A stretch of 64,000 bases of DNA. Origin: Dipetalonema caudispina. Lineage: Eukaryota > Nematoda > Chromadorea > Rhabditida > Onchocercidae. Shown piece by piece: positions 52,901 through 64,000 of this stretch. The DNA lies in contig JABVXV010000153.1 of NCBI GenBank assembly GCA_013365325.1, forward strand, positions 79,088 through 143,087, in the 5' to 3' direction. The notes under the pieces were generated by a model, which saw only the letters and a program-made list of their open reading frames with translations, did no database searches and had not been told where the DNA came from. The position numbers and the translations under genes are program-made. How positions within the stretch are numbered: the first letter of the stretch is position 1; every line of letters begins with the position of its first letter.

Positions 52901-54861
52901 ATGTTTAAGATTCGAACTTTGAAATTTGGACTAATTTTCTTTTTTTTTATTACACTTCTAAGCATTTCTAATTCTTTACAGGAAATATTTTTTATTTGAT
53001 AAGTTTTTGAAAATATTTCTGCTTAATTGCTAGGTTGGTTTTGCCAATAGAACAAATGAGCTACTTGAAATAAACTTTTTTCGAATAATTGGCAATAAAA
53101 AAGAACGGAAAAACTGATCAGCCGAAATGAAAATTAAATTATTAAGAATAATTAAGTCAATATTTGCAATTTAAAGCTATTTCAAATAGCAGTTAACAGA
53201 TTCAATATCGTTGGGTCATTATTATATGTAAAAACATAAAACTTTCTTGCAAAAAAATTCAATTAGCTGGAAATGAAGTTTTTCCTTTCTATGTAACATA
53301 TATTACACTTTGGAAGTTAAGTTATATATTATTAATTACAGTCAATTAGAGGCTAATTTAAATAGTAGCAAGTAAAATTGAAAATATACAGGACGAAGAT
53401 TATGGTAATGTAAATTATGAAAATTCAGATTTTGAAAATATCGAAGATTTTATTAAATTTTTAATTTGAATTCAACCAATAAAATGAGTACATGGTTAAA
53501 AGAGCTAATGAAAACAAATAAATATGTATATTATCTAATTTAAAAAATTTGAATCATAATATGGAAAATTAAAGTAAATGTTTAACAATTCGCATAAAAG
53601 TTCAAAGATTATATTGATTTAAAAAATTTATTTATTTATTTATTTGTACTAACTTTATTTCTACTTGCTGTACGACCACCACATCGAGCGCATGATCGTA
53701 ATTGGCAGTAAAAACATTTATGCCCAATGCCATCTGCAAATTTAGTTTTTTGACAAATTTGACAAATGGCATCATCCTGTGTCCCAACGAGACGTTGCGC
53801 GATTTCTTTCCGCTGATTGATTTGTTTTTCGATAGCTTCTAATTCTTGATCCGCTTTCCTACAAAAAAAAAGCTAATAATAGTTTTCCGCTTTATCAAAC
53901 TACTAATTGCATTTTCATATTTATGTTTCCTTGCTAAACTGATTAAAAAAGGAAAAGTTAATTAATATTCAAACTTGACCAAAACTTTTCCACTTATAAT
54001 TATAGTTTCAGCTCCTATTAAAAATTCCAGCTCTGAAACTATTTATATTTAATCAAATTTCTTTATTTCCCCCTCTTTTCTTAACTTTGCTTTTTCTCCC
54101 ATTCTGTTTTTCAGAAGAGTTGAAAGAATCATTCTTTAAAATTAAATGTCAGTTACTAATTACTTGAAGGTTCTGTGATATTTTGCATTTATGAATCATC
54201 CATAAAGTCAGTAATGATTAAATAAAAGCAATTAACCGTTTTGGTTAATTGAGAGAATATAAATTTTCTTTCTTTTACTCTTCATTTAATATGCTAAAGA
54301 TGAAGAAATGAGAGTATTTGAAACTCTAAATTTTGATAATCTTCATAGAAATTAGCGAATGATTTGATAATTTAACAAAGATCCAATGAAAACAGTTAGA
54401 AATGGAAGAAAATGAAATGGAGGATGAAAATGAAGAAGATGAAATTTTGTTGTGCCTGAAGCATAAGTCGTAAGAGTTGTCTCTTCAGTCTTTGTTATAC
54501 GTCATCAATAAGTGATAAAATTCAATACTTCAAATTAGATTGGTAGTTGTTTATTATATAAATAATGCATTAGCTGCATATCAGAAATTTTATATCGGAA
54601 ATATTGAAAAGAGACAAGAAGTTGAAGTAATTATTGATGTTTAATAATATTTATCATTAATAATGCCAATTATTAGTACAAATCTAACTTTTACAACATA
54701 TCGTAAAAAATATATATATAAATATGAGAAGAAAAAGAAACTTACTGGCTAAGTTGGGTTTCTTTTTCCTCTTCGGCACGCTGTCGTTGAAATACTTCTT
54801 CAATAATTTGACGTTCTTCAGCACTTAGATGTGATAAATCGGGCATGGGAGGTTCGGCCAT
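32934..54861 (-). CDS. unc-10: UNC-10 / RIM, presynaptic active-zone scaffold
   Basis: All 31 exons are in phase (1362 aa): 54861-54746, 53858-53654, 52686-52565, 51471-51213, 51073-50781, 50670-50605, 50258-50157, 47574-47454, 47334-47261, 46687-46581, 46482-46432, 44472-44354, 44155-44057, 41919-41820, 41423-41300, 40221-40154, 39369-39196, 38720-38644, 38512-38267, 37380-37240, 37069-36979, 36892-36843, 36056-35864, 35431-35355, 35242-35103, 34862-34663, 34370-34235, 34009-33946, 33822-33684, 33491-33352, 33128-32934. The N-terminus has MPDLSHLSAEERQIIEEVF, the Rab3-binding helix of RIM, then an eight-Cys zinc finger (CQIC, CFYC, CARC, CSLC). The PDZ domain (about residues 546-652) contains GLKVVGG and GDEVLEWNG. 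C2A (about 735-888) contains DLPPRPDGAARNPYIKLFLL, and C2B (about 1184-1362) ends the protein with MGIAQIRLDDL and GWYKLY. RIM tethers vesicles and calcium channels and promotes priming at synapses. Length is somewhat under C. elegans UNC-10 as I recall it. Confidence 0.93.
40745..40784. repeat. (CA)20 microsatellite, preceded by (AT)n
   Basis: A perfect CA run follows an AT run at 40718-40736, inside an unc-10 intron. Confidence 0.95.
41506..41577. repeat. 36-bp direct tandem duplication
   Basis: Two nearly identical copies (41506-41541 and 41542-41577) of a unit starting AATTAAGTATTGCTAAGTTA, in an unc-10 intron. Confidence 0.85.
41734..41768. repeat. (AT)17 microsatellite
   Basis: Uninterrupted alternating A and T in an unc-10 intron, near the PDZ exons. 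Confidence 0.95.
42795..42813. repeat. Short (TA)n microsatellite
   Basis: A run of about nine TA units in the 2.1 kb unc-10 intron between the two PDZ exons at 44057 and 41919. Confidence 0.9.
49943..49974. repeat. (AC)16 microsatellite
   Basis: A perfect AC run in the long unc-10 intron between exons 7 and 8. It creates spurious open frames on both strands. Confidence 0.95.
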
Positions 54862-54890
54862 TGCCCATTGACCCGTTTAAAATTAAAGGC

Positions 54891-54900
54891 CTGAATTAAA
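54891..54900 (-). promoter_or_regulatory. Likely trans-splice or 5' UTR acceptor of unc-10
   Basis: TTTAATTCAG on the minus strand is followed by a 29-base leader and the ATG at 54861. The leader includes an out-of-frame ATG at 54868-54866. Confidence 0.5.
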
Positions 54901-57900
54901 TACAATTTTAAGAATTGGCATTAACAATGCTAATGAGTGTTAACACTTAAAAATTGCAAATATTCTGGTGCTAATTATTGACAATTTGCAAATTTATAAA
55001 TTGGAGCTAAATCTTGTTCGATCAAAGAAATTTTGGATTGTCAAATCGTTAACAGAATGAAGAACTGAAATGGATGCTTAAAACTATTACATGCTTCATA
55101 CTAAGGCAACATCATTGGAAAATTTGCCTTATTTCAAAACTATTTCCAATTTATCGGGCTTGGGAAAAAGTGAAAGAGCAGGGAGTAGAAGAATATCTGA
55201 TAATTGGCCGTGAACTTGTCTCTTTTTTATGGACAAAATAAGTTATAGGCTTGTTTTGTTTTCTGTAGGAGTAGCAACTGGCGTCATTATTTTCATGATG
55301 TCATTTATCTTAAAAAAGAAAAAAGGGGAAAAGTGTTGGTAGTAATAATGAAGGAACAAATAATAAAAATTACGACAATGCCATATATTCATGAATAATG
55401 GTTAACTATCAAGATAAGGTGAAGTTTTAATGAGAAATTAAAGTTGGAAATGAATAAGTAAGAGTATATTAACAACAAAAACAATGACAACAATGGAAAT
55501 TTCATTACTGATGACAGTAGAAGTATTGGATAAAAGTTGAAGTGCACTACAGCATTACATATTGAAAATATATCTCATATAACATTAAAAACTTTCAAAT
55601 GACTTAATCTGTCAACCTCTCAATTGATCATTTCTATCAGATTAAGAAAATAATGCTAATGTTGATGTTAAAAGCGTTACCCACAATCCTTATCTTAATA
55701 TATTTCATATATTCGCATCTTGCAATGCTTAGGTCAAGCTAAAAGAAAACATTAACTTCAGAGCATTTATCTTTATCAATCTTATACCTTATATATCAGA
55801 TATCAAATGAAGTAATTCTCGTTAAATTTGGGAATTAAATTAAAAAATCGGGTCTGAATATTTGTTTTATTATCGTGGTGTACATATATATGGAAGTCGT
55901 CTTTTATTCACTTTTTTTTTTTTTTTTTTTTTTCGGAAGGATATAAATGTATATTTGGGAAGTTGGCGTTATTTCCGCTAGTTGACTTCAAAAAAAGGCA
56001 ATTCAACAACTGTGAATAGTTGAGCTGGCCAGTAGATTGAAAGGATTAGAATGAGAATAGTAGTATATCATATTGTTCTTTCATGAAATGCCTCATATAT
56101 ACTCAATATGAAATGTTTTCAAATATCATTGACCATATCGATCAATGTTAGTTTCGATCTTTTAAAATTTTCTTTTTTTTTTTCATAAATTTCAAAGGAG
56201 CAAAAGTAACATATGTGTTATTAGTAATAATATTGTTGTTGGTAGCAAATGATAATCATTGCTGTTGTTGTTGGTTTGTTTCCATTGCTGCTACAAAATC
56301 TTAAATAAAATATTTGCATAGTGGATTTTTGTGGCCCAATATATTGTAGCCCAATGGCAAGACCAATCGTAGTGGGATGTAGGCACATAAATTGTTTGCT
56401 TTCATATTCTTCTGTTGTAATCGACTTATAAACCTATTTAACATGTTTACTTCTAAATATTCACATCGAATATACTGCTGACTGACACAAATGCTATCAA
56501 TTTTTTTTTTTTCAAAATACAAATGAAAGTGAAAATGGATCAATAAGATAAAGAAATCAGATCAGGGTTGATCATCGGTTAATTGATTACTTTAATACAT
56601 CAATGATACGGTATATTTTCAAACTACTTTTGTCCGCTTAAATTTCCTTCTTTTTGCAACATTATCGTTGTGTTTTGTAAATTTAAATTGGGGTGAAATC
56701 AAATTAATAGGAAATAATAAATGTATTATCAATAATTATGCTAAAAAAAGAGGGGGAAATACAAAAAATGCCACAAAAAATTCCAATTAAAAACATCCAT
56801 AAGAAATCATTTTATTTGTGCGATATTCAAAATTTGTGGAAAAGCATTCCGAATCGGAAAAAAAGAGTATTTTTGGTATGATAGGAGCATATAAAAGGAT
56901 GTAGACTATTTGTAAACTATTCTTGCAGCACGCCAGAGAGTGGATGTTTGTTGCTTGTGATTAGAATCTCGGTTACTCATGGCTTGAATTTTAGTCCATC
57001 ACTTGACTTGGAAGTTCATGAAAACATAGTGAAACCTTCAGTTTTACTGTAAAAAAACTATGAATTAAATGTAAAATTAAAAATCGATTTATTTAGAAAT
57101 ACAACGATAGCAAAAATATTCGAATATTTTGTTGGGATCGATCTTGATGAATAGCAGTGAATGGCATGTGGAATCTATTATGACGGAAAAATTTTTCCTA
57201 TACTTTTGATAACACTAATAGCTAATAATATTGTTTCATACAGTATTATCTTATAAAAATTTGACCAACACTGTTTGGTCAATCAAGCACATATGGTAGA
57301 CGATACCATAAATGTCAAACTTATACTTATTCAGTAACTAAGTAAAATCATCATTGTATCACATGGACATGATAAGATTGTCACGAACATGCAGAAATTG
57401 TCATAAACAAGCTGATAAGATTATCGTGAATAAAGTAAGCAAATTATGATAAATAAAAAGGCATCTCAGTTATGCTCTCGAACTGTCAGTTCAAATAAAT
57501 AAATTGAGGAAGAAGGAAAAGTATAGAGGAAGTATAGAGAAGTATTAGAAGTATTCTGCAAACATTGAAGAAGATATCAACAACAAGTGGACGGGAGCAT
57601 TGCTTGAGATCTTTTTCCCTTCAATGAATAATAACAAGCAAAGATCCATCTAGGAAGTGAAATGCCACTTCAGAAAAAATTTTTGATGTACATCATTTCA
57701 TCGATTACTGGGACTTATTTCTTTCACTTGTCTTTCTAAACGTTAAGCGACACGTGATATATTTCTTACTGATTTCATTTATTATCAGTGGATGAAAGAA
57801 GGGAAGAAGAAAGATGAAATGAATTTTTTGGCATAAATTATTTGAGTAAATTTGATTGAATTTGGTTAGCAATCCTATCCTTATGAAATTATAAAATATA

Positions 57901-60154
57901 CTTTTAAAAAGATAAAGTAATAATATCTGGTACAAAACTTCAACTCATGCATTTGTTCTTTTTGATTTCAAACAAATTTTAAATGCAATAAAATGAAAGG
58001 TCAAGGGTTGAGGAATAGAAAATTGATGAACGTTACGTATGTAGGAAATTTTTTTTTTTTTTTTGTTTTTAAGAAATGCGAGAGTAAATCAGTAAAGTCT
58101 GAAGCATAATTTTGATTCTTCTGGTAAATTATGATTTGGATATTTACGACAGTCGCATTGCACATACTGCGAAGGATGCGAAATGTCGAAATATGACAAA
58201 ATAAGAAAGATAAGTAAAAAAAGTAAGGTCAAAAATGATCAGCTTAATATCAGATAATTAAATCACTGGTAATTCAGACAGAGAATCAACCGCTCGAATA
58301 TTCAAATAGAGATATTGTAAGCTTTGTTATTATAATACCTACCATCTAAGACATATTTGGATATATTATCGAAATATATCATAAGTGGATATAGCATATT
58401 CTATGACCCAAACAGGAAGTATAATGTACAGGAATGAACATAAATCATAATACTATCAGTTGCTCTACAAAAAAATGGTGATGACGGAAATAAGGTAAAA
58501 AGTTATGCAGAAAAACTGCTATTATACGTCATATTGTTTCTTCAATAAATAAATAAACGTATTTATTACTGATACGATAAACGTTATGGTGTCATTTTTA
58601 GTAGGATTACTCAATCAAAAATCACTGAGTATTTTTGAAGGGCGAGTAATGCAATTATCATTAAATTGCTTTGTTTTGATATTACATTAACAAATTAATA
58701 TATCATAAGCAAATAATGTTTTCTTATTTTTTTCCCACCAGGTGACAAAATGTAACCTGCAAATGCTGCATATCTTAGGCCTTACAAATAAATCATCTGG
58801 AAAGAAGGAAATCAAGTGTTGAAAGTTTGTTGATATATGAAATTAGAACTAACATCCGATGATTGATACTTGTATGTCGAATATTTTTAATAGATGATCT
58901 TCGGTTTCGAATCTCACTTTCTTCAATAAAAAATAGCACAGTTGAAATTTGAATCCTTTTAATAGTTGATTTAAAGAATGACCAATCTGAAAATGGCAAA
59001 CTTCTGACAATTGATTTAATAGCTGGTAAAATTTTTCGTCAATAATGGAAAGTTAATTTTGAAGCATTAGCTTGACTAAGTGTATGTACTTGAATGTCCT
59101 ACAAAAATAATGTAAAATAAATCAATATAAACCAGCTTAAAAATAACGAATTGAAATTTTTGCATCATCAAATATCCAATATCATTAACTTATTCTCTTA
59201 CATCAGTAGAGTCATTAAATGAAATCTTAAGAAATTACGGCATTTTTTCCATTCTGTAATTTGAACTGAAATGGATAATCTTACGGAAAATCGCCATAAG
59301 CAACAGAACGATACAATTCTATCATTATTTCCTATTCCCATTACTACTAATTCATTCACTATCATTATCCATTCTCATTGAATTTTTGCTTGAGGAAAAA
59401 AAGCTAAGCTGCAATATATGCTAATAGAGGATATATGCAAAGGAAGACAAGGAAGTAATTAGGCGATATGAATCAATCGCACTAATAAGCGCTTATAATG
59501 TATAGGTATGTCAGTATGCTCAAGCAAATAAGGTTAAATTGTTTGAAGCTGTAGTTTGATGGTATCAGTTGTCAACAGAAAAAAAAAAGAAAGAAAGAAA
59601 ACGAAATTAATGATTTGTTCAAAGTATTGCTGTAAAAAGTTGATAAATGGTTAAATTTTACAACACTTCTCTCGGAATCTTAATAAAATGAACAAAAAAG
59701 GACAAGGATATCTCTTCTTCTACAACTACGAACTAATCATTGGCTATACTGCAATTTGATGATTGAAGAAAGTATTATGCAAGAAGGATAGTTTGAAAAG
59801 TATAAAATTGTGATGAAATGCTAAAAAAACGAATGATGCTTTATTCATTCATCCAAACATTATGTCAATGAGCAGACAATCGTTGTTCGATTTCTTCATC
59901 TCCTTAGAGAGTTCGAATATTCTAAAAAACAAAAAAGAAAGGGGAAAAAATTTCTCATTTTTTTCCTGAAACTTGAAATTATCGATTAAATAAAAAAAGC
60001 AGATGGTAAGCGGCTTTAAACTCTTTTCTTGTTTTTTTAACCTATATCAAATATATTTTAAAATATATTTTGTTGAAAAACATTTCATATTATAAATCAA
60101 TCGATCAAAAATCAATCAATCAAACAAATAAGAAGCAAATAAACAAACAAACAA

Positions 60155-60235
60155 ATGCCGAAAGGGATGGATAGAGAACTGGAAGAGTTCAATAGACAGA
60201 TGAAAGAAGCATATGAAAATAAAAAGGAGGTGTGA
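60155..60235 (+). other. Short open frame of uncertain status
   Basis: An ATG in an A-rich context opens a 26-codon frame beginning MPKGMDRELEEFNRQMKEAY, rich in Glu and Lys. Its last Glu codon abuts GTGTGA, a possible splice donor, and a strong ATTTCAG acceptor lies at 60701-60707. Joined in phase 0, that acceptor adds only six codons. I recognise no family, and it may be chance. Confidence 0.2.
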
Positions 60236-61560
60236 TTATCGGTGGAGATGTAAAGTATTGACAAGAATGGCTACTGCTATGAAAGCCTTGAAATGGCTTT
60301 GACTGGAGGAGTGTAAGACTTGATGCAAGCGATGGATGCATCGAAATGCATGCATATATGCAAGCATATATATACCCTTCTAGCAACATACTCTTTCTTC
60401 CTTCAACTGGCCAAGCTAACCCTATTGCTTTCCTTAAAGCATCCAGTTATAGCCAAAGCTTGTCCCATACATTCAACCTCCTTCCTCGGGATATGCATGA
60501 ATGAATTGAGACAGACTTAGTCTATTCTCTCTAGCTAGTTTTCTCTTCCTTTTCTTCCAACTTTAAAAGCGTTAGAGCCAAATAAATATATGATGGATAC
60601 CCATTTGAAAATGAAGTATGTATTTTTGGCCTTTAGTCCAAACTGATTTCTATTATTTACCCTTCCTAATATTTACTTCTTTTTTTTCGTTCTTCATTTT
60701 ATTTCAGGTTGGTTCGATTTGTAAATAAGCCGAAGCGATTGCTGCTGCTATTTGAATATTATGTATTGGTCACTTCCTAATAGATGTTGTAATAAATTTA
60801 ACTTTTTTAGATTGTTCAAAAAAGACTGTTTCATACTGTTATAACAATTATACTAATTTATATCTCTCTACCAACCGAATCATAAATTCCAAGTGAGAAT
60901 TAACCAAATTTTAAAGAAAAAAGGAAATGATAAAGGATACTTTTAGAGATGTAATGAAAATTTTTGACTTTTAAAATAGATACATATTGCAGTTTGATGT
61001 TTTCCATGCTAAGTAAATATAAGCGAGTGGATGAATTGCCACTAGTTAGTTAACTTATAACTAATCAGTCTAAAGCCCAAATCGGTTATGCACAAAACAG
61101 GAAATGAATTGACCGATACAGTCTTATGTCATCAGCATCGAGAAATCGTGATAGAAGCTAAAATGGTTTCATTGCCAACCTTGTAATAATATATTCTTTA
61201 CGGGATGATTTATTCCTCTTTGTGGCACTGATGTTACCAGATATGTTTTATAAAGCAAATGAAATTTTTTAAGTTTGAATTTTCCAGGACATTAATGCCT
61301 TTATTAGTCGGTATTAAATAATTGCTAAATATTCAATAGAAAAATTGCAAAGAATGCAATGGAGCACATTTGGAAGCATCATTCTCATAAATGTGGCACA
61401 GTGATATCAAGTTTGATCTATTAGTTGCACTACTGCTCTTTCCGCCATCTTTTTCAATATTTCTCATGCATTTATCCGAACGTCAATATTTTAATCCATA
61501 TGGATACAAGTAACGATGTGATGATAAAGAAGAAAAAATATTAGAAAATCTGCAGAATGT

Positions 61561-61584
61561 AAGCGATCAGCATGCTGATTGCTT
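61561..61584. repeat. 24-bp near-perfect palindrome
   Basis: The sequence AAGCGATCAGCATGCTGATT plus GCTT equals its own reverse complement except at one pair (G at position 5 against T at position 20). It is GC-richer than its surroundings and lies in the gene-free flank. Confidence 0.8.
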
Positions 61585-64000
61585 AACGCAAGCACATCAG
61601 TAACGATAAGCATGCCAAAATGCAAATATGTCAATAATAATAATTGTAGTCATACACATAATGCAAGCTTATCAGACATCAATCAATGAAATAAATCTGT
61701 ACAAATCAAAATATGCTTTCGTGCTGTTTGCTAAAAACAAAAAGTAACGAATATTTTGAAACATTTATTTATCGACTTATTTGTCTAGGTATTGATATAA
61801 AGCAATTATTGTTTCAACAGAATTATCAAAAAACGCTCAAATTTTCACATAGCTTCATGCCATCGAGCAGAATTAATTATAAGCATATGTAACCGATCAG
61901 AAAAGGCAAATGAAAAAATGTCTGATGGTCCACAGATCTTGCATGATCAACGAAGACTAGCCAAAAGTTTTACTCTTCTGGAGCCATCTGCTCTGTCATA
62001 CCGATGATGCGAATCATCAGTTTAAAAAATCCGTGATACCTGTGCTATAATAGAAAATTGTATATGCTAAAATATGCTTGGCTTAAATAACACAATCAAA
62101 TCCGTTTCCTCTTACTGATTGAAAGAGAATCAAATCGGATATTACTTCAGACTTTTCTTTTCAAACTTGATTTTTTCTACTTTCAAATATCTCGAGAAAT
62201 AACTTAAAAAAATGCCTGAAGCATTGCTAAAATGGGCTATAACTAAGCAATCACAATCGATGTTATTTGCAAAGTGAGCACAAATGATCATGTTTCCAAT
62301 TTACTTGATTCATCTATAACCTCCAGTGTTATTAATTTATTTTTTCATGCAAACTGCTTAATTAACAACAAGATTACAGGAACTGGTGGAATTCGTCAAA
62401 TCAATAACAATTTTCCCCTTCATCTCAATGAATTATTAGAGAGAAACATTAGGGCTAATGTTCAGCAATACAAAAAGCCTAACAATTTAAAAAAATAAAA
62501 GGGCCAATGTTCCGGAACTATAACTCCAAAGTTCCTTCCTTGCAATAAAAGAATTAAAAAAAAAGGAAACTCGACGAACTGTATTATTTAAGCAAAGTAT
62601 ATTCAAGAACATATAATTTTATATTATTGAGCAGGTATCACTGATTTTTTAAATTGATGATACGAATTATCTGTATGGCGCACCAGATAGCTGTAGAAGA
62701 GCAAAACTTTTCGAGTGGTACTAGGCAGAATCTGCGAACCAGTGAGCATTTTCTCATTTGTCTTTCTTGGTCGGTTATATTTACACGCAATTATTTCTGT
62801 TGGAAACAGCTATATGAAAATTCTAGGCAATTTTTTTGGTAATTCTGTTGAAACAGCAACTTTTTTATGACAATATCTGGACAAAAATCACATGAATAAA
62901 TGTTTCAAAACATTTGCTACTTTTTATTTTTAGCAAACAGACCAAAAGCATACTTCGATTTGTATAAGTTCATATCGTTGATTTCACTGCTTGAAAATGT
63001 GAAAAAGTGAGAAAACTATAAATACCATATCTTCATCTGTTTTGTAGCACAAACTAACATAATTTGTTACCACCATCTTATTAATAATTTTAAAATGCCG
63101 AAATAGCTAGCGGCTACAAATTCAGGGGAAAAAGTGGTATTAACTGTTAGCTATCTAGAATTGTTAACTACCACTTTTTAGCCTTTAATTGGTAAACATT
63201 TGAAAACAATCGATTAAACGCTGGATGAATATTAGCACTTACTAACGAAAAATAGTTGATATGTAATGTTTTATTCTGAATGAAGAACAAAAGATCCGAG
63301 GAAAATGACCACACGAACGGTGTCGTTTCCGATCTCGATAATTCTAACAAAAAATACTTCATCTCTTGATAAGATCAAAAAAGCAATCAGTTTTTGGGAT
63401 GATATCATCACTCAACTGCCGAATAGAAGAATAATTGGAGGAATTCTGGAATGCGCAAGACACAAATGAAAACAGATTTCTATTTTAATGAATCAGTTAA
63501 GTTTAACTCATTTACAATGTGATAGCGCTGTTTTTTTTTTCGAAGGAGAAAGTATGATAAACGGTCAAAACCGGTGTGGTTATTTAACTAACATAGTAAC
63601 AGCTCAATAAATATTCCTTTTTTCGGAATTGGATAAAACTAGGAGAAAACTTTTTGGACTGATAATTTAAAGGCACTGCGAAAATACAACAATTTTACAG
63701 CTATCTATATGAAAGAAATTTAAACGGTATCAGGAAAATAAAAATAAAATCAATCCAACATGATATGTTATCGGTGTTTGCTTATGTGATAAACACAAAA
63801 TCATCATATCCAACAACAATTAATCCACAGCAAAATACAAAGATAATGTTGCTGCATTATCTCTGCAAAAAATGTATAGTTTGAATCGTTTTACAATATA
63901 GCCCAGTCGGATCAGAAATAACTTGCTTAGCAAATCATGAGGATGGATGACAATATAAGTTCGTAACAACTTTGAGAGGATGATATTCGATTGCGAATGT

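Larger units (their letters stand above)
54901..64000. other. 9.1 kb upstream flank of unc-10, no supported gene
   Basis: I scanned both strands for spliced coding segments and found none that I can tie to a family. There are only short open frames below about 85 codons, homopolymer runs (55913-55934 and 58047-58064) and simple repeats (AAAC/ATCA type near 60100-60155). The stretch probably carries unc-10 regulatory DNA, and possibly lineage-specific small genes or RNA genes that I cannot recognise. Confidence 0.5.

Noticed and set aside
52687..52965. Open frame continuing upstream of the second zinc-finger exon of unc-10
   Set aside because: The sequence is AT-rich and unlike RIM. The zinc finger joins RNK to WACSLC directly, so this is intron that happens to be open.
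56930..57050. Open stretch after a CTTGCAG acceptor with higher GC than its surroundings
   Set aside because: No conserved motif, no partner exon and no clear start. A length of about 40 codons is within chance.
57261..57282. Short inverted repeat, TTGACCAA with its complement
   Set aside because: An 8-bp stem is expected by chance several times in a window of this size.
61918..62007. 29-codon open frame starting MSDGPQILHDQRR
   Set aside because: It is short, has no recognised family, and no convincing exon could be joined to it.
1..64000. CRISPR arrays, bacterial operons, rRNA and tRNA genes
   Set aside because: No spaced direct repeats, no convincing tRNA B-box with a foldable cloverleaf, and a clearly eukaryotic gene structure. 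A covariance search would be needed to exclude small RNAs.

Overview
The window is nuclear DNA of a nematode, most likely a filarial or other clade III species. The reasons are visibly AT-rich DNA, many short GT-AG introns, candidate spliced-leader acceptors just upstream of start codons, and the gene set: a pks-1-like hybrid polyketide/non-ribosomal-peptide megasynthase, Sec16, and UNC-10/RIM. The species assignment is inference. All gene models were built by hand from splice sites, reading phase and recalled family motifs. No search was run.

Layout. Positions 2-10052 (+) hold the 3' part of the megasynthase. It enters the window inside a ketoreductase domain, runs through one intronless exon of at least 8.6 kb, and ends with three small exons that complete a thioesterase. 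Convergent to it, 10540-13050 (-) is a complete seven-exon SECp43/TRNAU1AP-type RNA-binding protein (340 aa). After a 2.9 kb gap, 15970-28358 (-) is Sec16 (about 36 exons, about 1675 aa), the scaffold of ER exit sites. Divergent from it, 29484-31292 (+) is a four-exon C1D exosome cofactor (206 aa). Convergent to C1D, 32934-54861 (-) is UNC-10/RIM (31 exons, 1362 aa) with FYVE-type zinc finger, PDZ, C2A and C2B domains. The last 9.1 kb (54891-64000) is the upstream flank of unc-10 and contains no gene I can support.

How the genes relate. They belong to separate pathways: secondary metabolism, selenocysteine tRNA biology, ER export, RNA processing and synaptic vesicle priming. No pair is spaced closely enough to look like a tight operon. 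The metabolite pathway is the most unusual content. The visible part encodes KR-ACP | KS-AT-KR-ACP | C-A-T-TE, an assembly line that fits the nematode nemamide-type PKS/NRPS system.

Other points of note: unc-10 uses AAG/GAG 3' splice sites at an unusually high fraction of introns; the sec-16 and unc-10 leaders both carry out-of-frame upstream AUGs; and there is a 24-bp near-perfect palindrome in the gene-free flank.
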